Positions 35,001 to 47,440 of a stretch of 64,000 nt of DNA are shown here, piece after piece. The stretch is from the NCBI GenBank assembly GCA_024138015.1, contig JAMXBB010000004.1, positions 5,910,409-5,974,408 of the forward strand, read 5' to 3'. The notes under the pieces are model-generated. The model made no database searches, was not told where the DNA came from, and saw nothing but the letters and a program-made list of their open reading frames with translations. The position numbers were made by a program, and so were the translations under genes. Every line of letters begins with the position of its first letter. Position 1 is the stretch's first letter. This stretch comes from Lumnitzera littorea. Its lineage: Eukaryota; Streptophyta; Magnoliopsida; Myrtales; Combretaceae.

Positions 35001-37665
35001 CTTCTTCTTCTTTTACATTTGTTTCATCTATCGTCTCAATTGTGATATTACATGTGATGAATTTTGCATTTAGATATTTTATGTTTATGATTTCCACATT
35101 AAAAGGCATATATCTTTCTCATAATGTTACATGTCTTTTAACAAATTTACATCTAAAGATCTTTTTCCTTCTTTTTCCCTTTATGCATTCACCTTAAGTC
35201 CCTGAAATCCTTAAACATACAGTACGTAAATGTACTCTCTTTTTTTTTCTTCCTTCTTTCATTTAACATGCAAATGGATTTAACAATTTACATATACATT
35301 AGATTCTAGTTACCCGGTAGAACATCCATTAAGTTTTGATGAGATGAAAATAACAAAAAAAAACAAAGAGGATGAAGAAATATTTTCATTAATTTTTCAA
35401 CATTATTTCTTATTTACACCAAAACTTTTTTCCTATATGAACATCTGTCGTGGTCTTTGTTGGAAACCCCTTATTGAAAATATAAAAGTTAAGTAAAGAA
35501 TGTATAAGTGAAAATTACTCATAGTCTAATACCTCAAAGTTTTAGGTTATATCTAGTTTCAAGTCTATAAATCTATTCTTTTATATGCTTTCTTCCCATT
35601 ATTCAAAGCTCCCCTTCTCCTCGACATTATTTTGGTTAAATGTTGCATTATAATTTGTTATATTTGAGAGTTTTAGTATTTTATCATTTTAGAATTTAAT
35701 TTTATGAGTACTTCTAAATCTTTGGACCTTTTTTTTTTTAAGACTATAAATATATTACTACGATAGTTGTAGTCTAGTGGTATTAAGGTTGTAAATGAGT
35801 CGAGTCATAAGCGGTATGAATAATAAATAATGGTTTCTCAACAAAATGAATTAAGTTCAATTTTCTCCTCTCCTTTTAAAGAACCGAAGAAAGAGATACT
35901 TGCATGAAAAAGCAAATCTTAACAAAATGAATTAAGTTCAATAGTTGTAATGCAGATTATAAAGACTAGAGAAAGGGAAACCAAAAGCTAAGGAAAAAGG
36001 ACAATTTTGTAAAAGTATAGAAAAAGTAGCCATCTACAAAGTACATGCCCAATTTTAGGGCAACATATGAGCTCCACAGAGGAACCCATGTGCTGTTACA
36101 CCCTAAGGGAAGGCAGCCTGTGCATTTGTTTTCTCCCATTTGAAAGGTGAGTCCCTCTCAAAAATGCCCTAAACCCTTACTAACCATGGAGACTTACTAA
36201 TACAAGCTAATCTTGTGATTTCATCTAGAATTAGAAGGTTAAATGGTGATTTAATGGAGTTTAATTGGCTAATAGTGAATAACATAAACAATAAAGAAGG
36301 TAAAAATCTTAAGCTTTGTTGGTGTTTAACTAGCATATAAGGCTTATCTTCAACATAGCAGCAAACAAGTAGAATTTCCTTTGATGTGTTGAAGAAAATC
36401 CCTCCTGGAAGTGGTGGTCAGCACTTGGGGAGAGTTTTAGAGCTATAATTCAAGAAAAAAAAAATAAAAAATCTTTCAAGCAAGATAGCAACATGACCAA
36501 TTCATTCCTATTCAAACTTGCTTCTCAGGTAGATGGAGACCTTAGGTGATGCCTATTAGTGAACTAGGGAACTTAAACCACACTAATACATAAAATTGGC
36601 CTTGTAATTAAAGTATATTGTTTGTACTTAGGCATTCTGTCTAGCTCAACAACACCTTGAGTTTAGGGTTACGACTATGGTTGTAACTCTGAAAGGATGT
36701 GATAGACGGTGCCTTATTGTTAGGTAGCATGATAATTATGTTGAAAGAAGGCTAAGCTATCAACCTAGAGAAGTGCTCAAGGCCATCGAGTAGGTGAAGG
36801 CACTTAGGCCTGAGCTTTTGGATTTTTGGCCCAAAAAGGCCTATCAACACTACCGTTAACAAATAAACTGGTAACGTAGATACTATAAAAGGGTAAGACA
36901 TTCAATCTCTTATTAGCAAGAAGACATTGCATGTGAACTATTTCTTCGAGCATCTTCCAAGAAATGTTATTTTTGGTTGTAGAATAAAGTATTATTTTCT
37001 GTTTGGGTAAATATCTTATCAGTTTTAAAAGCTTAATAGAGTGAACATAAATGCCAATTTTTTCTTCAACATGGTTAATGATCCATAGTTAACCTTAGAA
37101 ATTGAAGTGATCATTGCCTGAAGAATCGTTAAGGATAAGATTAATAAGATAGCCCCATATTGTTCCTTAAAATGTGGAAGGCACGTACAAAAGGTTAACA
37201 CTATAGATCCTTTAAGAAAGTCATAATGATGGCCTCTAAGTGAGCTTAAGTATTGTTAGCCCATCAAGTGGAAAAATTTTATGTTCTAAGGATCTTCAGT
37301 TTGGTTGATTATTGTGTAACGGGGGGTACTGAATCTAGCTGGGTTGTTTGAGCAGCAATTGGATTGCTTAGGCTATCTTAATCATTCTGGGTTGATGCTT
37401 AAACAAGTTTTGTTGGCGAATCAACCTATGTCCATGTTTGGTTTCCATTGAACCAATCGACTCGATTCAATTTTATAACATTTGTTTAAAATGGAGAGTA
37501 AGCTCCATTGCTGAAGAATTATAAGGTTGAGATTGGAAACTCTCTTATTTGTCATTTATGCATTAGAGACTTAAATACTACCTATTCATGTGTTATCTCC
37601 AAATTATTTAGAGGCCACGTAAAGTAGAGTCGCATATGATATGTATACAATCATAATTATTGATA
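35001..37665. other. no gene recognised; possible LTR promoter
   Basis: Anonymous AT-rich sequence apart from the TATA/AATAAA pair near 36,884. A 26-base phrase around TAACAAAATGAATTAAGTTCAAT is duplicated at 35,838 and 35,918. Confidence 0.4.
36884..36988 (+). promoter_or_regulatory. TATA box plus close poly(A) signal
   Basis: TATAAAA (36,884-36,890) is followed 93 bases later by AATAAA (36,983-36,988). This close spacing is typical for the U3-R-U5 part of an LTR. No matching second LTR was found in the window, so it would be a solo LTR or fragment. Confidence 0.3.
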
Positions 37666-38183
37666 AGGATGCAACTATGGCAGGTTTGGGATAGGTTTTA
37701 TAAAATCCAAATTTACCCCTATAAGGTTCACCATTTCCCAAAACCTTATAAAAACCCTATAAGGTTTTTACTTCTATTAGCAAAACCTATCCTTATAAGA
37801 TTTCAGGTTTCCAAGAACCCTATAGGGTTTTTCCTCATATATGGACCCCTATATTCAAACCATCGAATCTTGATTACATAAAATATTTTATTTTAAAGAT
37901 ATTGTTTATATATTCTTATAGGATTTGTATAAACAAATATTTAATATATTTGTTAATCTTCCTAACGAAAAAAACATAAGACAAAATTAATGAAAAATCT
38001 ATTATTTCTTACTGTATCAGTTTCCCATTGGGCTCTTTTATAATTCCAAAATCTAACCTTAAATCTTATAGGGTGTTTAATCATTTCCTAAAAACTGAAC
38101 CAAAATCCTATAAGGTAATCTATGGGGTTTATATTAGGTTGAGTGGGTCGAATACCCTATAACAACTTACCTAATTGCATCCT
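37666..38183. mobile_element. MITE, TIR AGGATGCAA, TA target
   Basis: A 518-bp non-coding segment bounded by perfect 9-bp inverted repeats (AGGATGCAA ... TTGCATCCT) and TA on both sides. Inside, the phrase CCTATAAGG or its complement recurs at least six times in both orientations, which gives strong folding potential. The open frame at 37,660-37,881 is an accident of this repeat. The superfamily is uncertain: the TA target fits Tc1/mariner, the TIR does not match Stowaway. Confidence 0.55.
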
Positions 38184-39738
38184 TAGCTGCTAAATCCCAA
38201 CATTTAAAAACTTAACCCTAACCTAAGTATGATTAAGATTTTGATTTAATGCTCTAGCTTGAATTGGATATGGTAGTTGATGATTTGAGCTTAAATTGAA
38301 ATTTTTTTTTCTTTTTTACACTAGAGAATAAGGTTTAATCATAAATAGAACATGAGGACAAATACATATAGTGCTAGAAAAGATAAACAATAGTTATAGG
38401 GGTATAAACCTAAACTAAAACAATCATATCTCCTATAGTGAATTGGGCATCAACAACCTCTCAAACAAGAAAAGTTCTACGAGAGAGTGAAAGATTGGTC
38501 ATTTAAACAAAGAAAATACCTTCATAAGGGATAGAAAATTGCACTAATTACATGTCTCATAGGGAGAGTGTAATTATTCCCCATAGGCCATCTATTACAT
38601 TATTCACTTGTTTTGGGCTCCATGTAATGAGAATTCAGTTGAATCCTAACTCCCCAAAAACAATGAATAAGGATTTTTTATTGTAAGCTTTGAATCCCTA
38701 TTCTCTATCCATTTTTCCTTTTTTAATTCCAAAACTATCCTCATCACAAACTAAAATTTACAACTTCTATCCTCACATGAAATCATCAAACATGCTGTAA
38801 TATTTTAATCAACTTTATATCTGCTTCATCACCCTTATCAAACCCTAGTCTATCGTGACAATCCTTCACCTCTCACGTATTAACAAATGCATCCATGATA
38901 TGTTGTCATGGAGCAAGCATTGCCATTCATTGTTTTAGAAAGTTTGGACTCAAAACGAGGTTGTTGTTAGGTTTATCAAAGTCTTTGTCCTAGTCTAACA
39001 AAGCGTTGTTATTGTTTATTATCTCCATCTATTAAAGGGAAGGATAGATCATGGTAAAAACCTTAGGGATTGCGTTTCAACTTCAATTATGGGTTTTCAA
39101 CTTGTGCTAAGGCTTTTATTTGGTACTCTCATGGGTTAGGGGCTCGACTCAGTGGTAGATGGAATCAATTTACATATTGTAAATGATTTGGGTTAGGAGT
39201 TGTCAATTTTGCTAGATTGTGATTTCACATTTTCCGTAATTAGGGCTTTAAAGTTCAAATGGAGAGATAGATACGATGAAATAAGGAATGGTGTTTTTGT
39301 TTTAATATGTTGTTTATTCTATTATTTAATGGAGGGCATTTTAGGAATTTCATTTTCTATTCAATACTTATTCCCTATTATATTTTCCCAAGTGAATAGT
39401 GTAGTGCTAATTGCATTACACTTAAGTAAATACTATATCAGCTATTAACATTTTATTACACCTCTATTCCAATCCTTAGTAATTACATTTCCATTTCCCT
39501 TTTATTTCATTTAGCAAACTAAATGTGCTGTAAAAGAAAGAAAAGCTTACATGATTTAAACAGAGTGTGGAAGTGAAGCAAATGGTGCAATGCATATGAA
39601 GAAGATGATGGTGAGTATGTAGAAGTAGCAAAAATGAAAACAAAGATGGTGAAATTATCAAAGGCGATGGTGATGATAAAGAAGATAGAGGCAATGACAA
39701 TGACTCGATGTAGATGAAGTCCAAAGTGACTCCTTATT
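38184..39738. other. no gene recognised
   Basis: AT-rich sequence with a few unrelated open frames (39,200-39,448 plus strand, 39,476-39,724 minus strand) of simple composition. Confidence 0.4.
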
Positions 39739-39750
39739 ATATTTGATTAA

Positions 39751-40445
39751 GGGTGTTCATGGTTCATTTTGGTTCGGTTTACAGGACAAACGGAACCAAA
39801 CCATTTAAAAAACCAAACTGCATTTGAAACATTTTAGTTTAAAATCTTAATGAATTGAATTGCTTCTAATGATTTAGCATTTTGAATTGAACTGCTTTAA
39901 ATGCAATTTGATTTGGTTTGATTCAGTTCAGTTCGAACCACTTTTTAAAAGCATCATTTTCTTTTTTGGTAATAATAATAGTCATTGGAGTTTTCAAAAA
40001 ATATTAATGTCTAAATTGAGGAATAGTATACAAGAATTAAAATCAAATAACATTTCATCTTAATGATACTAAAGGTGTGTAGATCAACTAAAGATGATAG
40101 ACAATTACGAAGGAAAATAAGTAAGTTGTAAAGGTTAAGAGTAAAATGAGAAATGAAGAAAAAAAAAAAGGAGAAAACACAAATTGAGTTAGCTTGAAAT
40201 ATCAACAAGGTTTAAAACTAAAAAATATCACTTATTTTTTATTTTTTTAGTAAGAAGCGGTTCTATTCAAGTTTAAGTGATTTGTTTCTATTTAATCCCT
40301 AAAATTGAACCATGAACCATTTAGACACTCCTTAAACAGAACCATAAACCAAATCAAAACATAAAAGAACCGCATTTTGCAATTTGGTATGGTTTAGTTT
40401 AGTTCTCAATTTGATCTAGTTCGATTCAATTTGATAAACAACACT
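39751..40445. mobile_element. MITE-like, hAT-type target duplication
   Basis: ATATTTGAT(T)AAG stands on both sides (39,739-39,751 and 40,446-40,457), a near-perfect duplication of at least 8-9 bp as made by hAT transposases. Inside, GGTTC/GAACC phrases recur in opposite orientations near both ends (TTGGTTCGG left; GAACCATGAACC right). No coding sequence is visible. Confidence 0.5.
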
Positions 40446-40924
40446 ATATTTGATAAGATAGGGCTAAATAATGGAAAGCAAATGGTAGGGATATGGAGAT
40501 GGAACGGGTATAGGAGATGGTAGTAAGGGGCATCTACACTTAAGGTTTACAATTAGAGTTTGTCCTTGTCTTTTAGCAAAAGAGAGGAGAAGGAAAAGAG
40601 AGAGGTTACTATTCAACTTAACTTGATTATTCATTATTTTGAAAATGATATTTTTCTTCTAACTAAATAATAATCTCGACCAAACTTAACTCTAACTTAC
40701 AATTTCATTAGGCTCACATACTCATTGAGTCATCTATCATAAAGTTTGACTCAACCTGATAAACTATTTAAGTAACTTATGCTTGACTTGATTCTTGTAA
40801 AATGAAACATTAATAAATTTCAAGTTAAAATTGAATTGATATCGATTTGAACTCAAGAAAGACACTACCAAAATCAACCTCCTAGGGTTAGGGTTTTGCA
40901 AAGAAGGTCATTAGATGAGATTTA

Positions 40925-41352
40925 CATTGTGTCTGGATTGATGTAATCCTATGGAAATAAAAGGAAACAAGTAGAAAGTGTTTGTTTAGATAACTCAAAA
41001 ATTGGTAGAAATGGGATGAATGCAGTGGGAATGGGTGGAAATATTTCCCCTCAAGAGTCTCTCTCTTTTTTTCTTAGGGAGAAAGTTATGGAAATGGATG
41101 GAAAGTTATGAAATTACAAAACTATCGTTCTCCTCTCTTGTTTAGAATAAAAAGGAACAAAGGCACCATAGAGGATAATCTAGTCAAGTTAAGAAAATAT
41201 TCTTAGTTATTTTCTTCTATTTCCACATTTTATATCTAAATAAGAGTAAATGTTTCCACTTATTTCCTTTTTTATCGATTTTCTTTCGACTCTTCTCTTT
41301 TCTACATATTTCCTTCTATTTCTGTCTACTTATTTCGTAGCCAAACACAGTG
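40925..41352. mobile_element. MITE, TIR CATTGTGTCTGG, TTA target
   Basis: A 428-bp segment flanked by TTA (40,922-40,924 and 41,353-41,355). The ends are CATTGTGTCTGG and, reversed, CACTGTGTTTGG. A 3-bp TTA/TAA target is the PIF/Harbinger (Tourist) habit. No coding sequence. Confidence 0.5.
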
Positions 41353-42420
41353 TTAAAACTTGCAATAAAGATTGAAGATTTGGACTTTTTGGAGGAAAAT
41401 CTATTTTGTAATGGTACGGTAGGTAAGAATCACATGATATATGAGTAAGAAGAGTTTTTTATATCCGTAAGTCTAGGACAGTTGACAAGATAGGGGAGAA
41501 GATTTCACAGTTGTAACAATGGTCGATAATGCCCTTAAAGGCATCCTCCACAATGTTACTAATGATGATGTCAACATTAGCCTTCGCATTAAAAATCTAT
41601 CCATTAACACCGTTGTAGAAGTCATGATTGCACTTATGCAAATCAAAGGATTTGAATATAGTCACTCAGAGTTATTTTACTGAAAGTAGAATTTGATGAG
41701 TGTTTAGATGATGAACACATTCATTACTTAGCTTAAATTGCTAAACAGCTTAATCATTTCAATGAGGTAATGAATGACCTTAACAGATTCACTCCAATAC
41801 TATGTTTGGTTTAGATTTACAACCAATTGAGCTAAAATTTACACTTGAAGTGGGTGTTAGGTGTACCACCATTAGTCAAAAACTCTTACTCTAATACTAT
41901 ATTTCATATAGATAGGCTTATAGGTAGGACTATAGAACCTTATGATGGTGGCTCAAAGATAGTGTTAAAGGAGTTACCACCAGTTGCGTTGAAGCATGCT
42001 AAAGAAGTGTATGGAGCTATCCAAGGAGGCCAGAGATGTAAAATGATAAACATCATGAACAATACCCACTTGATTTCATCATTTCTACTTCGAACATGTC
42101 TAACAATGTGAAAACAAAATCATGCTTACATTCTCTAGACACATGTGTAGAAGTGAACATATGAACATCTCCCCTTGACTCCTTTGTAGAGCCAACCAAA
42201 TTTGTCAACAAAAATGTGCTCCACTAATGCTCATTGACAAAGAGAAATGGGAAATGAAGACAATTTTTACCAGGCCTATACAAGTTATAAGTTCAAATTT
42301 ACATTACTATGTATAACTTATTTTTACCATGTAGAATTTATGCATTTATATCCGGTGTTCACATTAGAAAATACATCTATAAATAAGCTTCATTTGTACA
42401 TTTGAAAATCATCTCAACAA
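41353..42420. other. no gene recognised; two small open frames
   Basis: An ATG frame at 41,519-41,683 (54 codons, starting MVDNALKGILHNV) and one at 41,845-42,111 have a more protein-like composition than the surroundings. I do not recognise either. They may be pieces of an unidentified element or pseudogene. Confidence 0.3.
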
Positions 42421-43054
42421 TCTCCAAACATTTTACTTCTTGTGTTAAAAAGTGAAGAAAAAGAGAGAATAGTGAGTTTACTCATATTAAGGGAAAATAT
42501 CTTCAAACTTATATTTTCTATTCCCTCTCAATTCCTTCCTCCATCCCTAACATAGTGTAACTTACTATTATAAAGTAGGGAAAGTATAGGAAGGATTAAA
42601 AAGGATTGGAGTGTTTGGTTTTACAATTTCGATGGCATTGTTCGAAACGATAGCTTTGGCAACAGATGATTCCTCATTATTCAAACTCTTTCTTTTATTT
42701 TGTTTCTTATTCAAACTCTTGCGTTAGCTATATTGGTATGTCCACATGGTTGACAAAATTACGCACACATGGTTAGGTGCTATTATTATCTGACTGTTGA
42801 AACTAACGATAGGCCTATTTGACAAATCCATCTACATTTTGAATCACTATTTTTACAATTTCAATGACATTGTTCAAAATCAAAAGCGTCGCACCTAATG
42901 ATTCAGAAACAGCCATTAAATCAGAACAATTCAAGCTCTAGGCCAGTTTTTTAGTGAATCGGACATTCCTGTGCGATACGGGGATTTTACCTTGACAACT
43001 GATCAATCCGGCCTGATAGCTAGGACCTAATGCAATGCCAAAAGCTTAAGCTTA

Positions 43055-43457
43055 CTTTGCAGTCCTTGGCACTTTTCTAAAACCTAAGAGATACTCTCGC
43101 TTCTCCGATCGTTTGGTCTCATGGTTTTCGGTGGAGTAAAAATTTGAAATGCATGCCATTTGTTTGTGAGAAAGGCCAGGAGAATTTTTACCAGGAAGGA
43201 AGGAGGTCCTAAGAGAAGCTATAAGTTGCGAAGTCTTGTCCCAAAGACAAGAATAGATTCTGATCTTGAAACGACAACACGACAACATAATCATACTCTT
43301 ACTTTTCCTTTCTTATATTCATTGTTATCCTTCTTCATGTGTAAAGAATAAAAGAGACTATTTTTTTAAAAAGAGGTTATGATGATTCATGTCCGAGGTC
43401 AAGCGAAGAAGAAAAGTTGAAGCATCAAGAAACATTTGACGTCATATTGGCAGCCAT
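43055..43457 (-). pseudogene. unknown gene-like block, copy 1
   Basis: A minus-strand ATG at 43,457 corresponds to the ATG at 50,071 (copy 3, minus) and 60,291 (copy 4, plus). The first residues read MAANMTSNVS, then a stop. Further along, GKNSPGLSHKQMACISNF is followed by a conserved CTGCAAAGTAAGC, which looks like a 5' splice site, at about 43,055. A later part (about 42,910 down) starts MAVSESLGA. I do not recognise a product. Frames differ between copies, so this is at most a decayed gene, or simply conserved repeat sequence. Confidence 0.3.
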
Positions 43458-43496
43458 GGCAAGGTTACTTTCACTTGTCTGATTTAAAGATGCTAA

Positions 43497-43929
43497 CACA
43501 TTGTTTGGAATGACAAAAGGAATTAAAAAGGAATGAAATAAAAAGGAAAGAACATCGAAAGAAAGAAATATAAGAGTATTTGACTTTTTTTCTCATGTTT
43601 GGATAATGATGGAAAGGAAAGTGGAGGGAATATTAATTATTACTAAAAGACAAGATATAGTATATAACATAAAATTAGTATTGTGCTAATAAAAAATAAT
43701 AAGAAAATGAAAAACTAATTTATAGAAAGGGTAGAATAGGAAATTAGACAACTTTCTCTCCTCTTTCTATCCAATTTGGAGGGGAACATAATTTGGTGGG
43801 TCTTATAGAAATCTTTTAATCCAAAATCCTTTCCCTTCCCTTTCCTTCATTTCCCAAACAATGGAAAGAGCCTTGAGAATTGCACTTTCCTTCCCCCTCC
43901 TAATTCTTTCCTCCATTTCAAAAATAGTG
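43497..43929. mobile_element. MITE, TAA target, in copy 1
   Basis: Ends CACATTGTTTGGAATG and, reversed, CACTATTTTTGAAATG, with TAA on both sides (43,494-43,496 and 43,930-43,932). Copies 3 and 4 keep the uninterrupted site (TTGCTAAGATAT, TTGCTAGGATAT). It inserted about 40 bases upstream of the possible ATG at 43,457 and separates it from the TATA and telo-box region. It is probably PIF/Harbinger-like. Related end sequences (CCTCCAT-CCCTAACATAGTG) occur at 42,540, 43,920, 47,840 and 49,490. Confidence 0.6.
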
Positions 43930-43932
43930 TAA

Positions 43933-44790
43933 GAGACAAAGAAAAATCATAAACTGCAAATCTAATCATCAATCAAATCGAACCAAACTAAAAAATTGAT
44001 TTTTCTACAAATAATTTGATTTACGGTTCGTTTAAGTTATATATAAACGATTTGTGATTTCATTAAAGAAAGTGGGTCATTCTAAATCAAACTGAACTGT
44101 TTGATTAAATAAAAAAAAATTCATGCAATTATTTTGTGCTTTTTTTTATTTTTTTCCATAAATTTTCATGGATTTCATAAAAATTTTCATATCTTATCTT
44201 TCTTTGTTTTATTTTTGGGTCAATTATTAAAACTAAGTTGAATGAGTTACATCTAAAATTCACATTTAGAAATTTTTCTTTTCTAAATTTTTTTTTTCTA
44301 ATATGTTTTCTTATCAAAGATTTAACCTTAATACGTATCTCTCATTTATTTTTCAGTTTTTGGTATATCTCTTTTTTCTTATTTGTATCGCTTTTGGACC
44401 AGTAGCCTTCCATCTTTCTCCTCATTGTTGTTTATTGGAATAGAACCTCTTATCCTCATCTAATCAAATCAAGTTAGATTTGTTAAGACCTAGGATAATT
44501 TTTTGCTAAACATCATTACATATGATAAATGTATAAAAAATTAATTGGAAACATATGAAATTTTAGTGAAAGGAAAAATATGTTATTGGAGAAAAAAATA
44601 TTTAGTAAAAATTTGACATAAACAATTCAAATCATGGATTAAACTGAAATGAACCAGTTTTAATTAGATTTGAAAAATTTATTAACCGAATCGTATTATT
44701 AGGTTTGATTTCATAAAAGAAAATTGAACTGTTACATCAGATTTGATTTAGTAAAAAAAGTAAACCATACCAAACTGAACTGTATGTATC
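43933..44790. other. insertion of unclear type within copy 1
   Basis: This stretch is absent from copies 3 and 4. It is very AT-rich with GAACC/GGTTC-type phrases near both ends (AATCGAACCAAAC, CCAAACTGAACTG), like the hAT-type MITE at 39,751, but I could not define clean ends. Confidence 0.4.
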
Positions 44791-46044
44791 CCTAGTGTAG
44801 AGTTAATGTGGAAATGTTTTTAGGTTTTGATCTACATTACCACTATTTATTTCTTTTATTAGTACAATCAATGTATTAAAAATCTTCTATATGTCCTTTA
44901 TCATTAGAATATGACTTTTCTTTATATTTATTATTAGCCCAATTTATTTCTTAGCAATTGATTCACTCATATCTCTTGTTTAATTTTTTAACTAGGTCCG
45001 ATGAATTTTGATATATATAATTAAATGATTGATAAAATAACATTCAAAATGTAAAGTTACTATAAGGAGACGAATGGTAAATTAAAAGATGTGATAGCTA
45101 TGAGAGGACCAAGAGAGAGATGTAACAACCTAAAAAAAATGTATAAGAATTACAGTTTTTCATTAAATAACAAAAATATTAAACAAGAATATCAATTTAA
45201 AAATACATACCAAAAGAATGGCATCTTAGTATTATTTCTTCTTCCTCTTTATAATCCTAGTACTATCCATATCTCGTCCATCCCTAATACGACAAAATAG
45301 GATAATAGGATCTTAGTATTATTTTTTCTTCCTCCTAATAATCCTAGTCCTGTTCATGTCTCATCTATCTCTAATACAATAAAATATGATAATTTTTTGT
45401 GATATTATAGCTTGAATACTGTAATTATTTGAAATTGTTCATTATTTCTTTGTTGTCTTATTTGGAAGAGACAAAAAGAAGTATATTATTCTTTTCTTAG
45501 CGATCTCTAATTTAGACTAGATCTTAACAAGAAACTGATAAAGTTATGACCATGTGCCAAGGAAATAGAAACAATGGAGATTGTAGAATTTCTAATGAAA
45601 ATTCTCGATTCCTTTAGTAGATTGATAAAAATTCCTAATGATTTGATGGTCAATTCTCGAAATCTGTTAAGATATTTAAATAAATGATATTTATGTCTAT
45701 TGTTTGACAACATAGTATGACCATCAAAGACCTAGGAATTGACATTTCGTGAAAACTTTTATACTTGTAGTTATGAGATTACCACTCGCTTCTTTTTTAG
45801 TTAATTATGTGCTCTATAATAAATTTGAGACTACAACAAACATGTTGCATCTGTGTAGGAGAACAATATTATATACTATATTAGCCATAAGGGTTTTGAC
45901 ATATGGATACTCATTTCATAAGCAAAGACGACTTGGTAAAGGAAAATTTATTGGAAGTCAAGACTTCTTAAGTATTTGTACATTAAGTTGTAAACTTTTA
46001 GTTTCAACAACTAAGTCCTCTCTAACTTTTAAATTGTTTGCAAT

Positions 46045-46410
46045 CATAATTGGTTAGATAAAATATATGGAGAAGATCTAATCATAATTGGTTAGATAAA
46101 ATATATGAAGAGGATCTTGCCATAATTGGCCAAATAAAATATATGGATTAGCATGATTAGCAAATATATATATATATATATATATGGAAAGGATCTTGCC
46201 ATAATTTGTTGGATAAAATATATAGAAAAGAGTTGGCCATAATTGGCAAGAGAAAATACATAGAGAAGATTTGGCTGTAATTGGTAAGATTCAACATATA
46301 GAGAAGATTTTGCCATAATGGAAAAGGGTAATATCTCGAAAGGATTTGGCTATAATTTGGTTGGAGTAAAAATATGGAAAAGATTTTTCCATAATTGGCT
46401 AAAGTAAATT
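46045..46410 (-). repeat. 38-bp tandem satellite, nine units
   Basis: Units start at CATAAT or similar at 46,045, 46,083, 46,121, 46,200, 46,238, 46,276, 46,314, 46,351 and 46,390. The spacing is 38 (37-39) except where a (TA)n run expanded the third unit. The consensus phrase is CATAATTGGNNAGATAAAATATAT then GGAAAGGATCTTGC. The array lies inside the region downstream of a minus-strand primer-binding site, so it may be part of that retroelement. Confidence 0.8.
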
Positions 46411-46510
46411 GGGCTCATTAATGGTTGTTGTTGGTTGAGCAACTATTGCATTTTTGACAACAACATAGAGCAAATGTTTTGCAATTCTTTTGCCACTATG
46501 GATGAGATTT

Positions 46511-46850
46511 TCAACAGACAGCACCAAAATGTTTATGTTTAACATTGGGTAGGTGTTCAAGGTTGATAACCAAATATAGGCTCAAAGAGCTGTTGAAAGT
46601 AGTATCAACGTGGCCACTTGAATGCTTAAATCAAGGTGCATATGAGAAAAAGCATAGATTTTTATGAGAAAGGCTAAATACTAAACCACCTTACTTAGAG
46701 GTGCCTCCTTGTATTTATAGGTGTAGCTAGTGAGTTATTTGAGGAAAGTAAATGGTATTTTAAAGATACACTTGACCATAGTTTCAAGATATACTCTAAA
46801 TATAACAACAATAATCTCGAACTAAGAGTGTGCTAGTTGTGAACTTTCCT
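46511..46850 (-). mobile_element. 5' LTR and primer-binding site of a Ty3/gypsy element
   Basis: On the minus strand, 46,529-46,511 reads TTTTGGTGCTGTCTGTTGA, the same type of primer-binding site as element A. The LTR starts at 46,530 (TG on the plus strand), carries a minus-strand TATA box CTATAAATAC (46,711-46,720) and meets a T-family LTR fragment near 46,850. To the left, the leader and the 38-bp satellite follow, but no Gag is readable. Confidence 0.6.
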
Positions 46851-46853
46851 AAC

Positions 46854-47440
46854 GTAACGCCCCAAAACTAGGAGTGCTATAGCACCACATGCTCTTATCA
46901 TACATTGACATGTCAAGTATAAAGGATCAACTAAATTCTCTAAAAATACATATTATAATCTTCAAATAGTCACAAATTCCATCTCCACATAAAAAAATTA
47001 GGTTGATTACCAAATAGGTAAATTTCATAAGACTTTGAACAAGAAATTATTGAGAGTAATATGAAATTTCAATTGCTCAAGTCTAAGGAGTCCTCAAATT
47101 TATAATTCTAACCGTCGCTCACCCCTAACCTAGTAACCAAGGAGTGAATATCTTCAAATTCGATAATTTCAATAATTCATACCCAAATACCTACACTTAA
47201 GAAATTATCTAAGGTGAGCCAAAACTTAGTATGAAATGCACAAATACATGCATATAAATATACAATTTCCAATTACACACGAGTATATAATGCAAAGATA
47301 TGCAACTACTATCCATTTAATTATCTTTATTTTAATCTAATAAACAACATAAGCTACTCACAGCCCTGCATATATAATATATATACCATATAATATTGGT
47401 GTTGGTCCTCTCCAACACTTTAGAAATCATGAAACATCAT
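46854..47440 (-). repeat. T-family LTR fragment
   Basis: It begins GTAACGCCCCAAAACTAGGAG, the reversed T-type LTR end, and continues with AATGCACAAATACATGCATA-type sequence shared with 33,950-34,020. The distal part is missing. Confidence 0.6.

Larger units (their letters stand above)
42420..45720. repeat. duplicated unit, copy 1
   Basis: This copy matches copy 2 (47,770-48,770) over 42,420-43,370. It matches copy 3 over 43,380-43,495, 44,790-45,130 and 45,160-45,715 (the last to 52,255-52,885). It is interrupted by a MITE at 43,497-43,929 and by another insertion up to about 44,790. The minus strand carries the possible gene start described separately. The longest open frames (43,052-43,294 minus, 43,160-43,351 plus) shift between copies. 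Confidence 0.7.

Noticed and set aside
45749..46057. 102-codon plus-strand open frame with hydrophobic stretches
   Set aside because: It ends in the first unit of the 38-bp satellite, shows no recognisable domain, and has no counterpart elsewhere in the window; probably chance in AT-rich sequence.
46045..46410. CRISPR-like array
   Set aside because: Units are contiguous tandem repeats without spacers, in a plant-like context.
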